From positions 194,376,825 through 194,406,209 of the forward strand of contig JBOZIK010000001.1 of the NCBI GenBank assembly GCA_051453625.1: a stretch of DNA of 29,385 nucleotides. The letters run 5' to 3'. Each line of letters starts with the position of its first letter. The first letter of the stretch is position 1. This document shows positions 17,706 to 28,190 of the stretch, one piece after another. Position numbers and translations under genes: made by a program. The DNA comes from Welwitschia mirabilis. Lineage: Eukaryota > Gnetophyta > Gnetopsida > Welwitschiales. A model generated the notes under the pieces. It saw nothing but the letters and a program-made list of their open reading frames with translations, had not been told where the DNA came from and did not search any database.

Positions 17706-18381
17706 GCACTTTATTGCTATATGGCCTCGCTTGTTACAATAATAGCATTTTGTCCTTTCTTTGTCATTTTCATGTCCTTTTTTTGAAAATTTTGCCTTCA
17801 AGTAATTATAGAACCTTTTTTAAGTTCCTCTTGATGCATCCTTTTATGTTCTTCAATGAGTGTGGAGATGGTACTTTCTAATGTGTAAGAAATCTTCTTT
17901 AATGTGAAGATAATGTGATCATATCAAGAAGAAAGACTGCTTAGGAAAATTGCTTTGACATCTTCATCATCAACTTTTGAATTCACTGTTGCAAGTTGTG
18001 TTAAGAGAGACTTGCATTGATTGATGTGTTAACTCCATGTTGGTTGAATTTTCCATTCCTAAACTATACAGCTGGTGCTTAAGACTTTGCTTAGCCTTAT
18101 TTCCTTTTGAAGCAAAGAGTGTCCTTAAGTCATTTCAAACTTCTTTTAAAGGTTTATTTAAATTAATGTGATGTAAATATGAATCTTCTAGCCCAAGACC
18201 AATTTAATGAAAGTACTTTTTCATCCAACATTTTCTAGTTAAGAATTTTAGATGCATCTGTTGCCCTAGGTATTTTGCCATTTACAACTTTCCACACTCC
18301 CTTCTGAATTATAAGTCATTGCATTTTCACCTGCAATGAATAAAAGTTACTTCCATTGAATTTTTTAATGTCTTTACTCAT
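17706..18381 (-). pseudogene. Copia A gag with intact CCHC zinc knuckle motif, otherwise broken
   Basis: The minus strand starts at an ATG (18379-18381) reading MSKDIKKFNGSNFYSLQVKMQ, the normal N-terminus of copia gag, followed by a stop. It then continues in shifted frames: GVWKVVNGKIPRATDASKI, MLDEKVLSL, and further decayed capsid sequence. It ends in CYYCNKRGHIAIKC (17706-17747), a complete C-x2-C-x4-H-x4-C knuckle. It is clearly homologous to the gag at 24108-24572. A gypsy-type LTR replaces what should follow. It is preceded by an unusually long leader (18382-19724). Confidence 0.85.
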
Positions 18382-19724
18382 GGTTTTCTTTGGTGAGAGT
18401 TGGCAATTTTAACCTTCCTAGCTTGACAGATTTTTCCCTTTTTAACACATTAACAAGCCCCCCACATCCCCTTTACCTCCTTTAATCACAATTCTTACCT
18501 ATAACAATAATACTTGAAGGTTTAAAATACCTCTTGACCTCCTAGTCTCCCCTCTCAACAAAATACTTTTATTAAGAGAAATTATAAAGGCTAAGGGTTA
18601 TACCCTTAAAACCCATTTTACGGACCTTGAAAATTCAAAACATACCAAAAAAAACTCCTGCACGCTCAGATGTTGCTATACCACCACAAAAACAATCCAA
18701 AGATAAAAGATATCTACAAGTTTCCTTGATGATTTCTGTCCTTGACCTCTTGCAGACGAGGCGCGGATGGCTTATCATAGATTTTAACAGTAGGTTTGTA
18801 TCCACAGATATGCGCTGGTAATTTCTACAACATTGACTAATTTTTTGATTCGTTTTCCACATTTCGTTGGTAGCTTTTCTTGCTGCAACTCAAACCCTAA
18901 CAATACAAACAAACAAAAATCACTTAATCAGCAGTGCAGACGGCGAGGATTCGTCAGAGGGGAATCCGGCGTCAGTGTAGAAGCAACCAGCAGAGGCAGA
19001 GAAGCAACTGGCAGACGCGGAGGATGACTCATAGGCAGTGATGGATGCGGATCACTAAGAAAAGGGCGAGAACGCACTTCAGCACATCTTCTCCTTGGCT
19101 AGAGAATAAGATCTGACCATTCAACTTTTTCGGTTTTTGAATGATTTGAAGGAAAACGATTTCCGCGGAATCTGTTCCAAGGAAAAGGAGATTTGCAAAT
19201 TGATTTACACAGCAGGAAAGCAAAAACCCTAACGTATTTTGCACTTGCACAACTGGTTGCAAGTTTTTTTTAACAGATCTCTCTTAGCCTTTTTAGGCCT
19301 CTTTTTCTTTCATTTGAAGAAAGGCGAATTGTAGCTCCAAGCAATCTTATTGAACTACATGAATCTTCGCGCACTGGATCTCCGATGAGGCGAAACAACG
19401 CTCATAACATTAAATTCGCGAATTAAGAAACACAGAAGAAACAAAAAATGAAGACAATTTGTATAGCTTTTCCTTGCGTATGACTCTGGTGCGGTGCTTG
19501 TGTGCATTGGCTTGATAATATTCCCTTACTAGCTTGTGGTTTTGTTGTTGGCTTGAATGGCGTCTGCGCCGAGTCACATGCTATTAGTGTTTGCAGAAAT
19601 CAATAATAAGGACGATCTGTGAAGGCCACAGATTTTCTTACTCTTCCAACGGACACCAATATCTGCACATTAGTTATGAGCGTAAGCACTGACAGTTAAC
19701 TAACTAGCTGGTGGTAGGACAAGC
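18382..19724 (-). other. Long leader of copia A between primer site and gag
   Basis: About 1.34 kb separates the primer binding site from the gag ATG, against about 50-100 bp in the element at 5401-6017. The leader is collinear with 24573-26013 over nearly its full length, including blocks around 18640-18840, 18900-19060 and 19440-19680, so it is a stable part of this family. It contains GC-richer patches (about 18930-19030) unlike the surrounding AT-rich DNA. I recognise no host gene in it. Confidence 0.7.
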
Positions 19725-19736
19725 ACTCTGATACCA
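19725..19736 (-). promoter_or_regulatory. Primer binding site of copia A
   Basis: The minus strand reads TGGTATCAGAGT, two bases after an LTR end CCAACA. Confidence 0.85.
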
Positions 19737-19738
19737 AT

Positions 19739-19972
19739 TGTTGGTGTTGGGCGAGTCCGGCTAACCACAGCCGGTTAAAAATGAAACAAATATAACTAAT
19801 GAAATCCAGGTTTAACTTTTGCATTAGCATTGAGGGTTTAAATACCCTCAGAAGAGGGAAAAAAATATAAAAGGATGGGTAAGTGGAAAAGAAATATGAG
19901 GGGTGATTTTAACAACCATTTGAAATGAGAAGGGTTTGATCACTAAAAGAGGAAAATCCAACAAGCTTAACA
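19739..19972 (-). mobile_element. 5' LTR of copia A
   Basis: On the minus strand it runs from TGTTAAGCTTG (starting at 19972) to CACCAACA (ending at 19739), about 234 bp. The outer edge is supported because sequence to the right is coding sequence of a LINE read in the same direction. It is partly homologous to 26028-26190. Confidence 0.65.
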
Positions 19973-20955
19973 TTCACCACCACTTTTTGCCAAACAGATG
20001 CAAAAGTAATGACTAAGGCTATAGGAATGGCAAGTACGGAGAGCAACTTTGTAGAAGAGAGCTAGTTGAAAGAAAATTGATAAGTCCAAGTAGGTTTAGG
20101 GAGCTATAGAAGTAATGACTAAGGCTATAGGAATGGCAAGTAGAGATAGCAACTTTGTAGAAGAAGCTAGTGGAAAGAAAATTGATAAGTCCAAGTAGGT
20201 TTAGGGAGCAAGCTGGATAATCTTACATCACAAAGCCTTGTAATAAATTTGGCTTTAGTGCAAGGCAACTTGAAAATTATTTTCCTCCTTTTTGAAACTA
20301 AAGAAAGTATCATTAGCAAATTGACTATATAATAGGTCTTCGTCAGTGGCAAGAAAAGTAATGCCTTTTAACAAACTTGATTTTCTATAAAGCTTGAGAA
20401 GGGCTTAAAGAGCATCAACAACAAGAATGAAGAGGTAGAGAGCCAAGGGGAAAACTTGCAGAACAAATCTTTGCGAAGTGTTGGGATTGGAGAAGGCTCC
20501 ATTAATACAAATAATTGAGAAAGCTTGACTAGAAGCATCTTCACATGATCTTCAAAAGTTTAAACTAGCTTATGATGTTTAATAACGCTCATTAAAAAGG
20601 ACCAATCTAATTTGTCATAGGCCTTGACAACGTCAAGTTTGAGAAGAATAGCTCATTAATTAGAAGAAGAAGCCCAATGCATCCCTTTAACCAAAGTCAC
20701 CACATTATCTAAAATATATCTTGGAGGAACAAAATCTATTTATTGGTTATTGATCAAACTTGTAAGAAAAGGCTTTAATTTAATGGCCCGTGCTTTCATG
20801 ATAAGTTTGTAAATGGCATATAGAAGAGTGAAGAGGGCGGCATGTCTTTTAAGAAACCAGTGTTCCAACAAGTAAAAAGAATGTTTTAAAGAAGTAGAGT
20901 GCCAACAAAAAGAACAAGTGAGCAAGATGTGATTAACCAAGTATGTGTTTGTTAA
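19973..20955 (-). pseudogene. L1-type LINE reverse transcriptase remnant
   Basis: On the minus strand from about 20850: YAIYKLIMKARAIKLKPFLTSLI (family YKIISKxLANRLKPxLxxLI), PPRYILDNVVTLV (family GRxILDNxxxxxE), AILLKLDVVKAYDKLDWSFL (family AILLKLDFEKAYDRVDWxFL), then SQFANDTFFSF (family FADDTLLF) near 20310, and IPI plus a VWQKVV-like block near 20000. These are RT blocks of plant L1-like elements. In the catalytic FADD box the second residue of the pair is changed (FAND), and several stops are present. The GEDR... upstream endonuclease is not seen. Copia A inserted in the downstream part at 19972. Confidence 0.85.
20004..20213. repeat. 106-bp tandem duplication within the LINE remnant
   Basis: 20004-20109 and 20110-20213 are near-identical, both starting AAGTAATGACTAAGGC and ending GTAGGTTTAGGGAGC. 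A few substitutions and a 2-bp difference separate them. It arose in the LINE after insertion, since it repeats the coding stretch around the IPI block. Confidence 0.9.
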
Positions 20956-21686
20956 AACTGATCATTAGGAGCTAATCATTCTTATTTTTAGTCTAATTAG
21001 ATGGCTCTGTGAGATTGCTACTTATTCATTGTTTTGGTTGGGCACTTTGATTGCTAATACTCTTGCGTTATGTTAAACTAGTTTTAAGGAATGTTAGAAT
21101 TATTCTATTACTCGAAATTTGGATAAGAAAATTTGTTTGTTTATTTTTTTTATAAATGCATGGCTTGAATGCATTTATGAGATTAAGACTTACAAAGTTA
21201 CCTTTCGTTAAATGTGTTGTACTACTAAGTGTTTGACAATATGTGTGACATGATTTTTGCGGTTGAAAAGGTGAAATAAAAGCTACCTAGGAAGAAGATG
21301 CATGGAAATAATTGAGAACATTTAGAAATTGTCACTACCTATCATAGTGATAATGCTTATGGAAATGCTACAAAGATTTTGGGAATGCTACAAAGTCTTT
21401 GAATATCCTCCTAATGCTAGGTTAAAGACATGTGCCAACCATAATATATGATGAAAAGTCTAAGAATATTGAGGAGTTCACAACAAGGAGAAGTAGGATC
21501 AAAGTGAATTAGTTGTGTCAAAATCCATTTTATGAAGATTTGACAGTAAGCGGGAATTTATTGCAACTTTGTTTCATATTAATTTAATTCAGGGCATAAA
21601 GTTTTATTCTTGTTGTTTAGTTATTTTAGTGTAAGTTAACAAATCATGCATAATAAAATGCACATGTGCATGGAGTTAGAAATTTA

Positions 21687-21895
21687 ACTAAGTCATGGAT
21701 ACTTGCTAAGCTACTTAGTTACCAATCTAGACTATGCAAGCTTAATTAATAAAAATTTTGAGTTACTTAAATTAATTTTTTTTAGTTAAGTCATGAATGA
21801 TTGCCAAACTAATTAGTTATCAAACTAGAGTACTATTGTATTCATACATTCTTAATTAATGAAAATGTTAAGTTGCTCAAGTTAATTATTTATTG
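21687..21895. repeat. Imperfect tandem duplication, period about 100 bp
   Basis: Two units share AAGTCATG(G/A)AT, TTGC(T/C)AA(G/A)CTA, TTAGTTA(C/T)CAA and TTAATTAAT in the same order, ending in related AAGTTAATT tracts. They have diverged strongly. Confidence 0.6.
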
Positions 21896-22676
21896 TATTA
21901 AGTAGACTTCACCTTTGCTTGGTTGTCACCATGCTTGTTCCCGTGTAAACATCTATGAAATTTGTATTCTAACAGAAAATGCTATAAGTTTGATTTAGAG
22001 AACATAAGACCCATAGGAAAGAACAGATAGGACAAGCCCTCAGAATATCTTAGAAAGAAAATTATGAAATATACGTTATATCATTTTAGGCCTTTGTGTG
22101 AAAGTCTATTTCAACCTGTTAAAACAAATTATAGTCTTAAGTAAGAAAGAAGAAGATGAAATGTTAAAAGAGTAGCTTACAATGTTTTATGCAGTATATG
22201 ATTAGTATAAACAAGTTACAAGAACCTTAGTATAAAGCTACAGAGCTTAGGTAATGAAAAGAATCAAGTTTGTGAAGGCCTCCATAAACTTTTACAATTT
22301 ACATCTCATGGAAAAAAATGATCTCTTTATATAAGAGATTGCCAAAGTATAGGAGAAATGAATTTGAAATCGTGTAGAGACGAAGAAGCCTAGAGAACCT
22401 ATTAAGAGGTGTCATGACAAATATTAAGAGATTAAAATTTTAGTAAAAATGGAATAATAAGAAAATGTAAATGTAGATTACAAATTATAAGAAAGTATTG
22501 TTTAGTTATAAGAACATGGATGTATGTATGAATAGTTAATGATGAAAGCAATAATAAATTAGCTATTAATTTGGATCAACCTCATGAAATAAACAAAAAG
22601 ATAGGATTTCCTTGCGAAATACATTAAAGTGTGCGAAGATTAAAGATATAAGGAATTGTTAGATAGTAGTATCTTT

Positions 22677-22824
22677 CTACTATAGAACTAAGCCAAAAGT
22701 AGTTGCAAAATTAGGACAAATCAAAGTGATCAAAGATGAAACTATACTTCCTACTATAGAACACATTCAAAAGTAGTTACAAAATTAGGACAGAAACAAA
22801 GTGATCAAAGATGAAACTATTATA
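22677..22824. repeat. Tandem duplication, period 74 bp (first of two)
   Basis: 22677 and 22751 both begin CTACTATAGAAC, followed by AAAAGTAGTT(G/A)CAAAATTAGGACA and AAAGTGATCAAAGATGAAAC. There are a few substitutions and one or two extra bases in the second unit. Confidence 0.85.
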
Positions 22825-22844
22825 GGAGATAACTATAAATAGAC

Positions 22845-22992
22845 AATCTCATGATTAGCTATATTGTTTAATTAAATAATATTTATCTATCATTATAAAA
22901 GGATGCTACTCAAATCATAATATCATAGTTATTTATATTATTTAATTATATCATATTTACTTACTGTTATGAAAGGATATAACTCACATCCC
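22845..22992. repeat. Imperfect tandem duplication, period 74 bp (second of two)
   Basis: 22845 and 22919 begin AATCTCATGATTAG and AATATCATAGTTAT. They share TTTAATTA, ATATTTA and a TAAAAGGAT/GAAAGGAT block in order. The sequence is unrelated to the preceding 74-bp pair. Confidence 0.65.
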
Positions 22993-24007
22993 AATTAATT
23001 TATTAGTTTAGACATAATCCTTGCTCTAGGATATATCTAGAATTTACTTTTTGACCTAAAAGTATTGGAAATTTGTAATTTGTACCCTGTTAACTAGCGC
23101 TAAGAATATAAAATATCATTACCTTCCCTGCCCCACCCGAAAATTCTATAAACTTAATGATGTGTTAAATTTCTAAACTTTCATTCTTCATTTTTATATT
23201 CAAAAGTACTATATTCCTATATTATAATTCTACTTGATGGAACTGTGATGTATACTTTTAATGCATCCAATTTACACAATTTAATAATCATAAATATCAT
23301 AACTAATGAAGAGAAAGGGTTAGAAAGGAGAAGAAAATTGACAGAAAACAAATGGAGATAGTCATAATAGAAAGATAAAATGAATGAGTTATAAAACAAT
23401 CATGCATATAATTTTAACAATGCAAGCCACCTCTAATCATCTAATTGACTATCACCCAATTAGTCTCAAAGCATGAATTACATATATACAAATATTCATA
23501 TATAACATGAATAAGGATTTGAGAAGCATCAAAAGAATCTTTATTAAGTTAATTCATACAATAAGTAGATGGCTTATATTAAGTGCTTGGACATAAATGC
23601 CTTACCTTAGTTGATTAGATACTTCTATTACATTATCTAAGTTATCTAAAGATGTTCTATAAAAAATCCTTAGCTTAACTACATTAGTGTATTGTTGCGG
23701 TGTGAATTTATGCAATTCTGAAGCTCTTTAGGTAAACCTGTAAATCATATAACTTGCACAAAAACACACGCTAGTATAGACAGGAGTTCACCCGAGTGTT
23801 GTAATCCCAACGAAGGTACTAGGCTCAGACTTAGAGAATTGATTTCCAATAGTGATTTTTGGTATTTTATATTTTATGTAACTGAAAATAAATAGTAAAG
23901 TAAATGCAATGCAAAATAAAGATACGATGTAATGAATGGAAATGGAAATGAGATTCTACTTAGATCCTAATCCTTCTGTCACAAGGACTAGCTTTTAGCC
24001 TTTCTGT

Positions 24008-24107
24008 NNNNNNNNNNNNNNNNNNNNNNNNNNNNNNNNNNNNNNNNNNNNNNNNNNNNNNNNNNNNNNNNNNNNNNNNNNNNNNNNNNNNNNNNNNNNN
24101 NNNNNNN
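24008..24107. other. Assembly gap (100 N)
   Basis: Exactly 100 N, cutting the C-terminal part of the copia B gag. Confidence 0.99.
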
Positions 24108-24572
24108 TGCAATCTTCTTTAATGTGAAGACAGTGTGATCATACCAAGATGGAAGATTGCATGGCAACATGGCTTTGGCATCTTCATCATCAACTTTTGA
24201 ATTCACTGAGGCTTGAAGTGATTGATGTGTTAATCCATGTTGGTTGAATTCTCCATTCATAAATTGTACAACTGATGCTTAAGGCTTTGCTTAACCTCAT
24301 TTCCGTTTGAATCAAAGAATGTGCTTAAGTCATTTCAAACTTCCTTTGAAGATTTGTTTAAATCGACGTGATGTAAATATGAATCTTCTAGCCCAAGAGC
24401 TCTTACTAAAAGTGCTTTTTCATCCAACATTTCCCAATCAAAGACTTTAGATGCATCCATTGGCCTAGGTATTCTTCCATTTACAACTTCCCACTCTCCT
24501 TTTTGAATTAAAAGTAATTGCATTTTCACCTGCCATGAATGTAAGTTATTTCCATTCTTTGTCTTTGCTCAT
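24108..24572 (-). pseudogene. Copia B gag N-terminal part, broken
   Basis: A start codon is at 24570-24572 in the position matching copia A. After a frame change the minus strand reads VKMQLLLIQKGEWEVVNGR, RPMDASKVFDWEMLDEKALL, DSYLHHVDLNKSSKEV. A second part reads VDDEDAKAMLPCNLPSWYD and HTVFTLKKIA up to the gap. These correspond to the copia gag (UBN2-like) fold: the W-x-VV-NG block, the DEKA-L block, and the LP-SYDHxV block near the end. It is better preserved than copia A in its N-terminal part but lacks its zinc knuckle because of the gap. Confidence 0.85.
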
Positions 24573-25701
24573 CGTTTTCTTCTAATCTCGCTTCACTTCA
24601 CTCGGTGGGAGATAGCAATTATCCTTCTCCTTAGCAATTTTTTATAAAAATAAATTGCCCTCCCCTTTAAATAAAGGTCTTTTCCTGTTACATGTGTTTC
24701 CAATATATCAAAGACTTTTGCAACACCCCCTTTAATATTTAGTCTCCTCATTACTCTAATAACCTTGGAGGATTAAATATTTCTTACTATCCTAGTCATC
24801 TCCTCAACAGAATACTTTTGTTAAAAAGAATTATAAGGGCTAAGGGTTATACCTCTTGAAACTCCTTTTATGTACCCTAAAAATTTAAACTTTCAAAAAG
24901 AAACTTCCTTTGTGGTTAGATGATGCTATACCACCAAAAAAACAATATCAAGATTGGAGAAGATATTTGTAAGTTTCCTCTATGATTCTTTTTCCAGACC
25001 TCTTGCAGACTAGGCGTGGATGGCTTCTCACATATTTCGACATTAGGTTTGTATCCACAGATCAGTGCTGGTAATTTCTGTAGCATTGACTATTTTTCTA
25101 ATTTTTCTTTTGCATTCTGTTGGCAGCTTGTCTAGTCTCAACTCAAACCCTAACAACAAAAACAAACAAAAATCACTTAATCATGAGTGTGGACGAAAAG
25201 GATCTGTTAGAGGGGAAGAAGGCAACATTGTAGAAGCAAGTGGTGGAGGCGGAGAAGCAACCAGCAGAGGCAAAGGATGACTTGCAACCGATGATGGGTG
25301 CGGATCATTGGGAGAAGGGCAAGAACACACTTCAGAAAATCTTCTCCTTATCAAGAGAATCAAATCTGACCATCCAATTTTCTTGGTTTTCGAATGATTC
25401 GAAGGAAAAAGATTTCCATGAAATATATTCCAAGGAATAGGAAATTTGCTAATTGATCTACACAGTGGGAAAGCAAAAACCCTAATATAATTTGCGCTTC
25501 CACAACTAGTTGTGGGTTTTTTAACAGATCTCTCTTGACCTTTTCAGGCCTGTTTTTCTTTCATCTGAAGAAATGGGAATCGTACCTCCAACCAATGTTA
25601 TTGAACCAGATGAATCTTCGTGCACTAGATCTTCAACGAGGTGAAACAACATTTATCACAAACATTCAAAGTCACGAATTAAGAAACTTAGAAGAAACAA
25701 A

Positions 25702-25737
<36 letters not shown>

Positions 25738-26013
25738 AAAGAAGACGATTTGTACAGCCTTTCCATGCATGTAACTCTGGTGTCGCGCTTGTGTGCACAG
25801 GGTGGACAATATTCTCTTGCTAGCAAGTGGTTTTGTTGTAGGCTTGAGTGGCGTTTGTGCAAGATCAGATCCTAATGGTGTTGCAGAAATCAATGATGAA
25901 GATAGATTAGTGAAGGCTATGGATTTGCCCGCTCCTCTGATGGACACCAATATCTGCACGTTAATTATTAGTGTTGGCACCAAAAGTCCGCTAACTGGCT
26001 GGTCGTGGGACAA
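24573..26013 (-). other. Long leader of copia B between gag and primer site
   Basis: Collinear with 18382-19724 in copia A, about 1.44 kb. It carries a plus-strand open frame (25793-26017, residues such as ASGFVVGLSGVCARSD) whose register is approximately kept in copia A despite compensating +1 and -1 indels there. No function can be assigned. It includes an (AAAG)n tract absent from copia A. Confidence 0.7.
25699..25740 (+). repeat. (AAAG)n microsatellite
   Basis: About ten AAAG units in a row. The matching place in copia A (about 19441-19452) has only a short A-rich stretch, so the repeat expanded after the two copies separated. Confidence 0.95.
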
Positions 26014-26025
26014 GCTTTGATACCG
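26014..26025 (-). promoter_or_regulatory. Primer binding site of copia B, degenerate
   Basis: The minus strand reads CGGTATCAAAGC, two changes from TGGTATCAGAGC, at the position homologous to 19725-19736. Confidence 0.7.
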
Positions 26026-26027
26026 AA

Positions 26028-26190
26028 TGATGGCATGTGGATGGGTTCCACTAGTCACGGGCCGTTGAAATGATTCAACAATTAAGCATATTTTATTTTC
26101 ATTGCTAGTGAGGGGTTTAGATATCCTCTTATTACAACCAATATAGAAAGATAGAGTGACGGGAGAGAGAAACAAGGGATTGGTTTTAAC
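26028..26190 (-). mobile_element. 5' LTR of copia B, truncated by a hAT insertion
   Basis: It matches copia A's LTR from the inner end outward, with shared phrases such as GAGGGTTTAAATA/GAGGGGTTTAGATA and the TTTTAAC just before the break. At 26191 homology stops and the hAT end begins. Confidence 0.7.
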
Positions 26191-26310
26191 CACTGTTGAC
26201 AGACTCGCAGCGAGTTTGGCGAGTTCGCGAGTTCCCGGCTCGTCACGAGTCTACGCTTTCGAACTCATAGAGACGAGTTCGGTGTTCGTGGACTCGCGCC
26301 GGACTCGCAT
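26191..26310 (+). promoter_or_regulatory. hAT subterminal region with repeated CGAGT/ACTCG motifs
   Basis: Within 120 bp the pentamer ACTCG or its complement CGAGT occurs about nine times in both orientations (for example GACTCGC, GCGAGTT, ACGAGTT, CACGAGTC). Arrays of short motifs near the ends are known transposase-binding sites in hAT elements such as Ac. The patch is sharply GC-richer than its surroundings. Confidence 0.65.
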
Positions 26311-28190
26311 TTAGCAAAAGAGGGCCTATAAATCGAAATTTTTTTAAAAAAGAACCAAAAACGGGAGTCACACACGCAGCAAGCAGAGAAAACGATTTTT
26401 CGTAGGATTTTCTTTGATGCTCCTTGCCAGTTCGTCCCCCAATGTTGTTCGCCACTTAAAAACGACAAAACGCACAAGATAAGATTAGGCATTCGTCTGT
26501 GGTATCAATTTCTAGAGTCAAGATTACATTAATCTTAGTATCTCACATTGCAAGGTATGCTTCTACAGTCTGCACATTAATCTTTGATGTCTTTGATACT
26601 AGAAGATGGTAGGACTGACTATTACAGTATTACTTATGCAGTGAACGTGCAACCATGCTTCATTACTTGTTTGGCAAAACAAGTTATCTTATTTCCATGA
26701 TTCCCATTCATTTGTTTGACATTCTCTCTTCTCACATTGGCTATACTAATATTTGTAAGAAATCTGTAAATTGTTGCTGGGTGACGGAATGTGTAGGGAA
26801 CTCTTCCTATGCAAATTCTTACACACCCGTGACTGCTTCTGGTTAATTATTAAAAACCAAAAAGAAGCTTATCCACCATTTCCTCCAGTATTTTTTTAAT
26901 TTTTCTTAGAATCTAAAGTCATAATTAAATGTGAGCTCATGCTTGTTATTATCTCAACTGTGGTATTGCTATTGAGGGATGTGAACAAGGCTATTGTGCT
27001 TTTCAAACAAATACATACAACGACATGCAAGAGGTAAGTGCATCATGATTTGAAATTAATCCCCTTACAAAACCCAACACACCTTTTCTTTATTGGAGCC
27101 TTAGCATTGTCCTCCAGCTAATTTTGTTCAAGGATGTATGGCAGAAAATGGCAGAAGGTGAGACTTACAAAAATGCAATAACACATAAGACATCTATGTT
27201 AGATGCACAACAGACATTATCAATTCCTTCTCTTCACCTATCTGATTCTATTGAGCCTTTCTGATATTTCTCCAAGATTCCATTGACTAGTGTTCTGAAC
27301 GGTGTTTGAATCAGAGTTACAGATTACCTATGGAAGAGCAACATGCAGGAACTTCACAACATGTGTCACTTAAGTATGTAACAAATGATATTAAATTGTT
27401 AATCTTCACTTATGCAGCCACACGTATACATGGAAAGGAAGCTAAATATTAAATTGAAATGCGAGAATTTGAGCTCTGAGAGAAATGAATTAGGCCCAAA
27501 GCAGAAAGGACTGCAGATTTAATGCCTGCCATGTGCAACAACCAAAATAATGGAAAAGCCTAATATGTTTATATGTAGTTATGTACATTGTTCTTTACTT
27601 CTTTACTTCTTTTCATTGTTTTCTTCTCTTGTGTTTGGCTCTTTTCATTCTTTTCTTCTAAACATTGAACCAAGTCAGAAGCTATGTTGGATTTCTGAAA
27701 TGCCAAATTTGATTTCTATGCTAAAAGGATGCTATGCTGTTACGGTGTTACCTAGTTCCTTTGCATGATGCTATGTTGTTACCTAGTTCCTTTGCTAAAA
27801 GGATGCCAATGTCACATAGCACATAAAGATTCTATAGTATAATATAATACATATGAAATTGAGAATGAATTTAATGCCCAACTGTAAGAGATTTCAACCG
27901 CATCTATGGACTTTTTAATGGCATGTAGAATTGAGTCAATTGACAATATGATAGTCAAATTATTCCTGCTTCTGGAGTCACTTTAATTGGTAATTTAGTA
28001 ATTAGAATTTCTAATTAGGAATTAAGGATGAAATGTTACGCTATGTCACTATGATTGTAGATTCTAATTCATTAATCATTTATTCATTTTAATATAATAA
28101 TATATTATTTAGCAATTATTTGATGACTAATGTTTTTCACTATTTTGTACTTTCTGCTTTTTATGTTGGTAAAGGTGTAAAGCAAACTTA
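26311..28190 (+). other. hAT 5' non-coding region
   Basis: Between the subterminal repeats and the transposase ATG I see no protein family. CAAGGTATGC at about 26550 would fit a splice donor of a leader exon, but this is a guess. A pyrimidine-rich tract lies at 27595-27660, and a 39-bp imperfect tandem duplication at 27728-27800. Confidence 0.4.
27728..27800. repeat. Short tandem duplication, period 39 bp
   Basis: GATGCTATG(C/T)TGTTAC and CCTAGTTCCTTTGC occur at 27728 and again at 27767, with an extra GGTGTTA in the first unit. GCTAAAAGGATGC brackets the repeat on both sides (about 27719 and 27794). Confidence 0.85.

Larger units (their letters stand above)
20956..24007. other. AT-rich DNA without a supported gene
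   Basis: I see no protein family, RNA gene or LTR end on either strand. It contains three imperfect short tandem duplications (21687-21895, 22677-22824, 22845-22992), listed separately. Around 23770-23830 a phrase with AGTTCACCCGAGTG and CCCAACGAAGG resembles plant LTR sequence, but no boundary is visible. Confidence 0.5.

Noticed and set aside
19973-19990. Purine-rich AAAAAGTGGTGGTGAA on the minus strand next to the copia A LTR, looking like a polypurine tract of a tandem copy
   Set aside because: The same bases read as LINE reverse transcriptase coding sequence continuing from the right (VWQKVVVNV after the IPI block), so the resemblance is chance and the LTR edge is an ordinary insertion boundary.
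22677-22992. CRISPR-like or satellite array
   Set aside because: Only two units per repeat, no spacers, and a plant nuclear context. These are simple tandem duplications.
25672-26193. 173-codon minus-strand open frame across the copia B LTR, primer site and leader
   Set aside because: It crosses an LTR/primer-site boundary, ends in translated microsatellite, and is not open in copia A. Treated as chance.
26243-26492. Overlapping minus-strand frames in the hAT end
   Set aside because: They run through the CGAGT-rich subterminal array and have no recognisable domain; open by composition.
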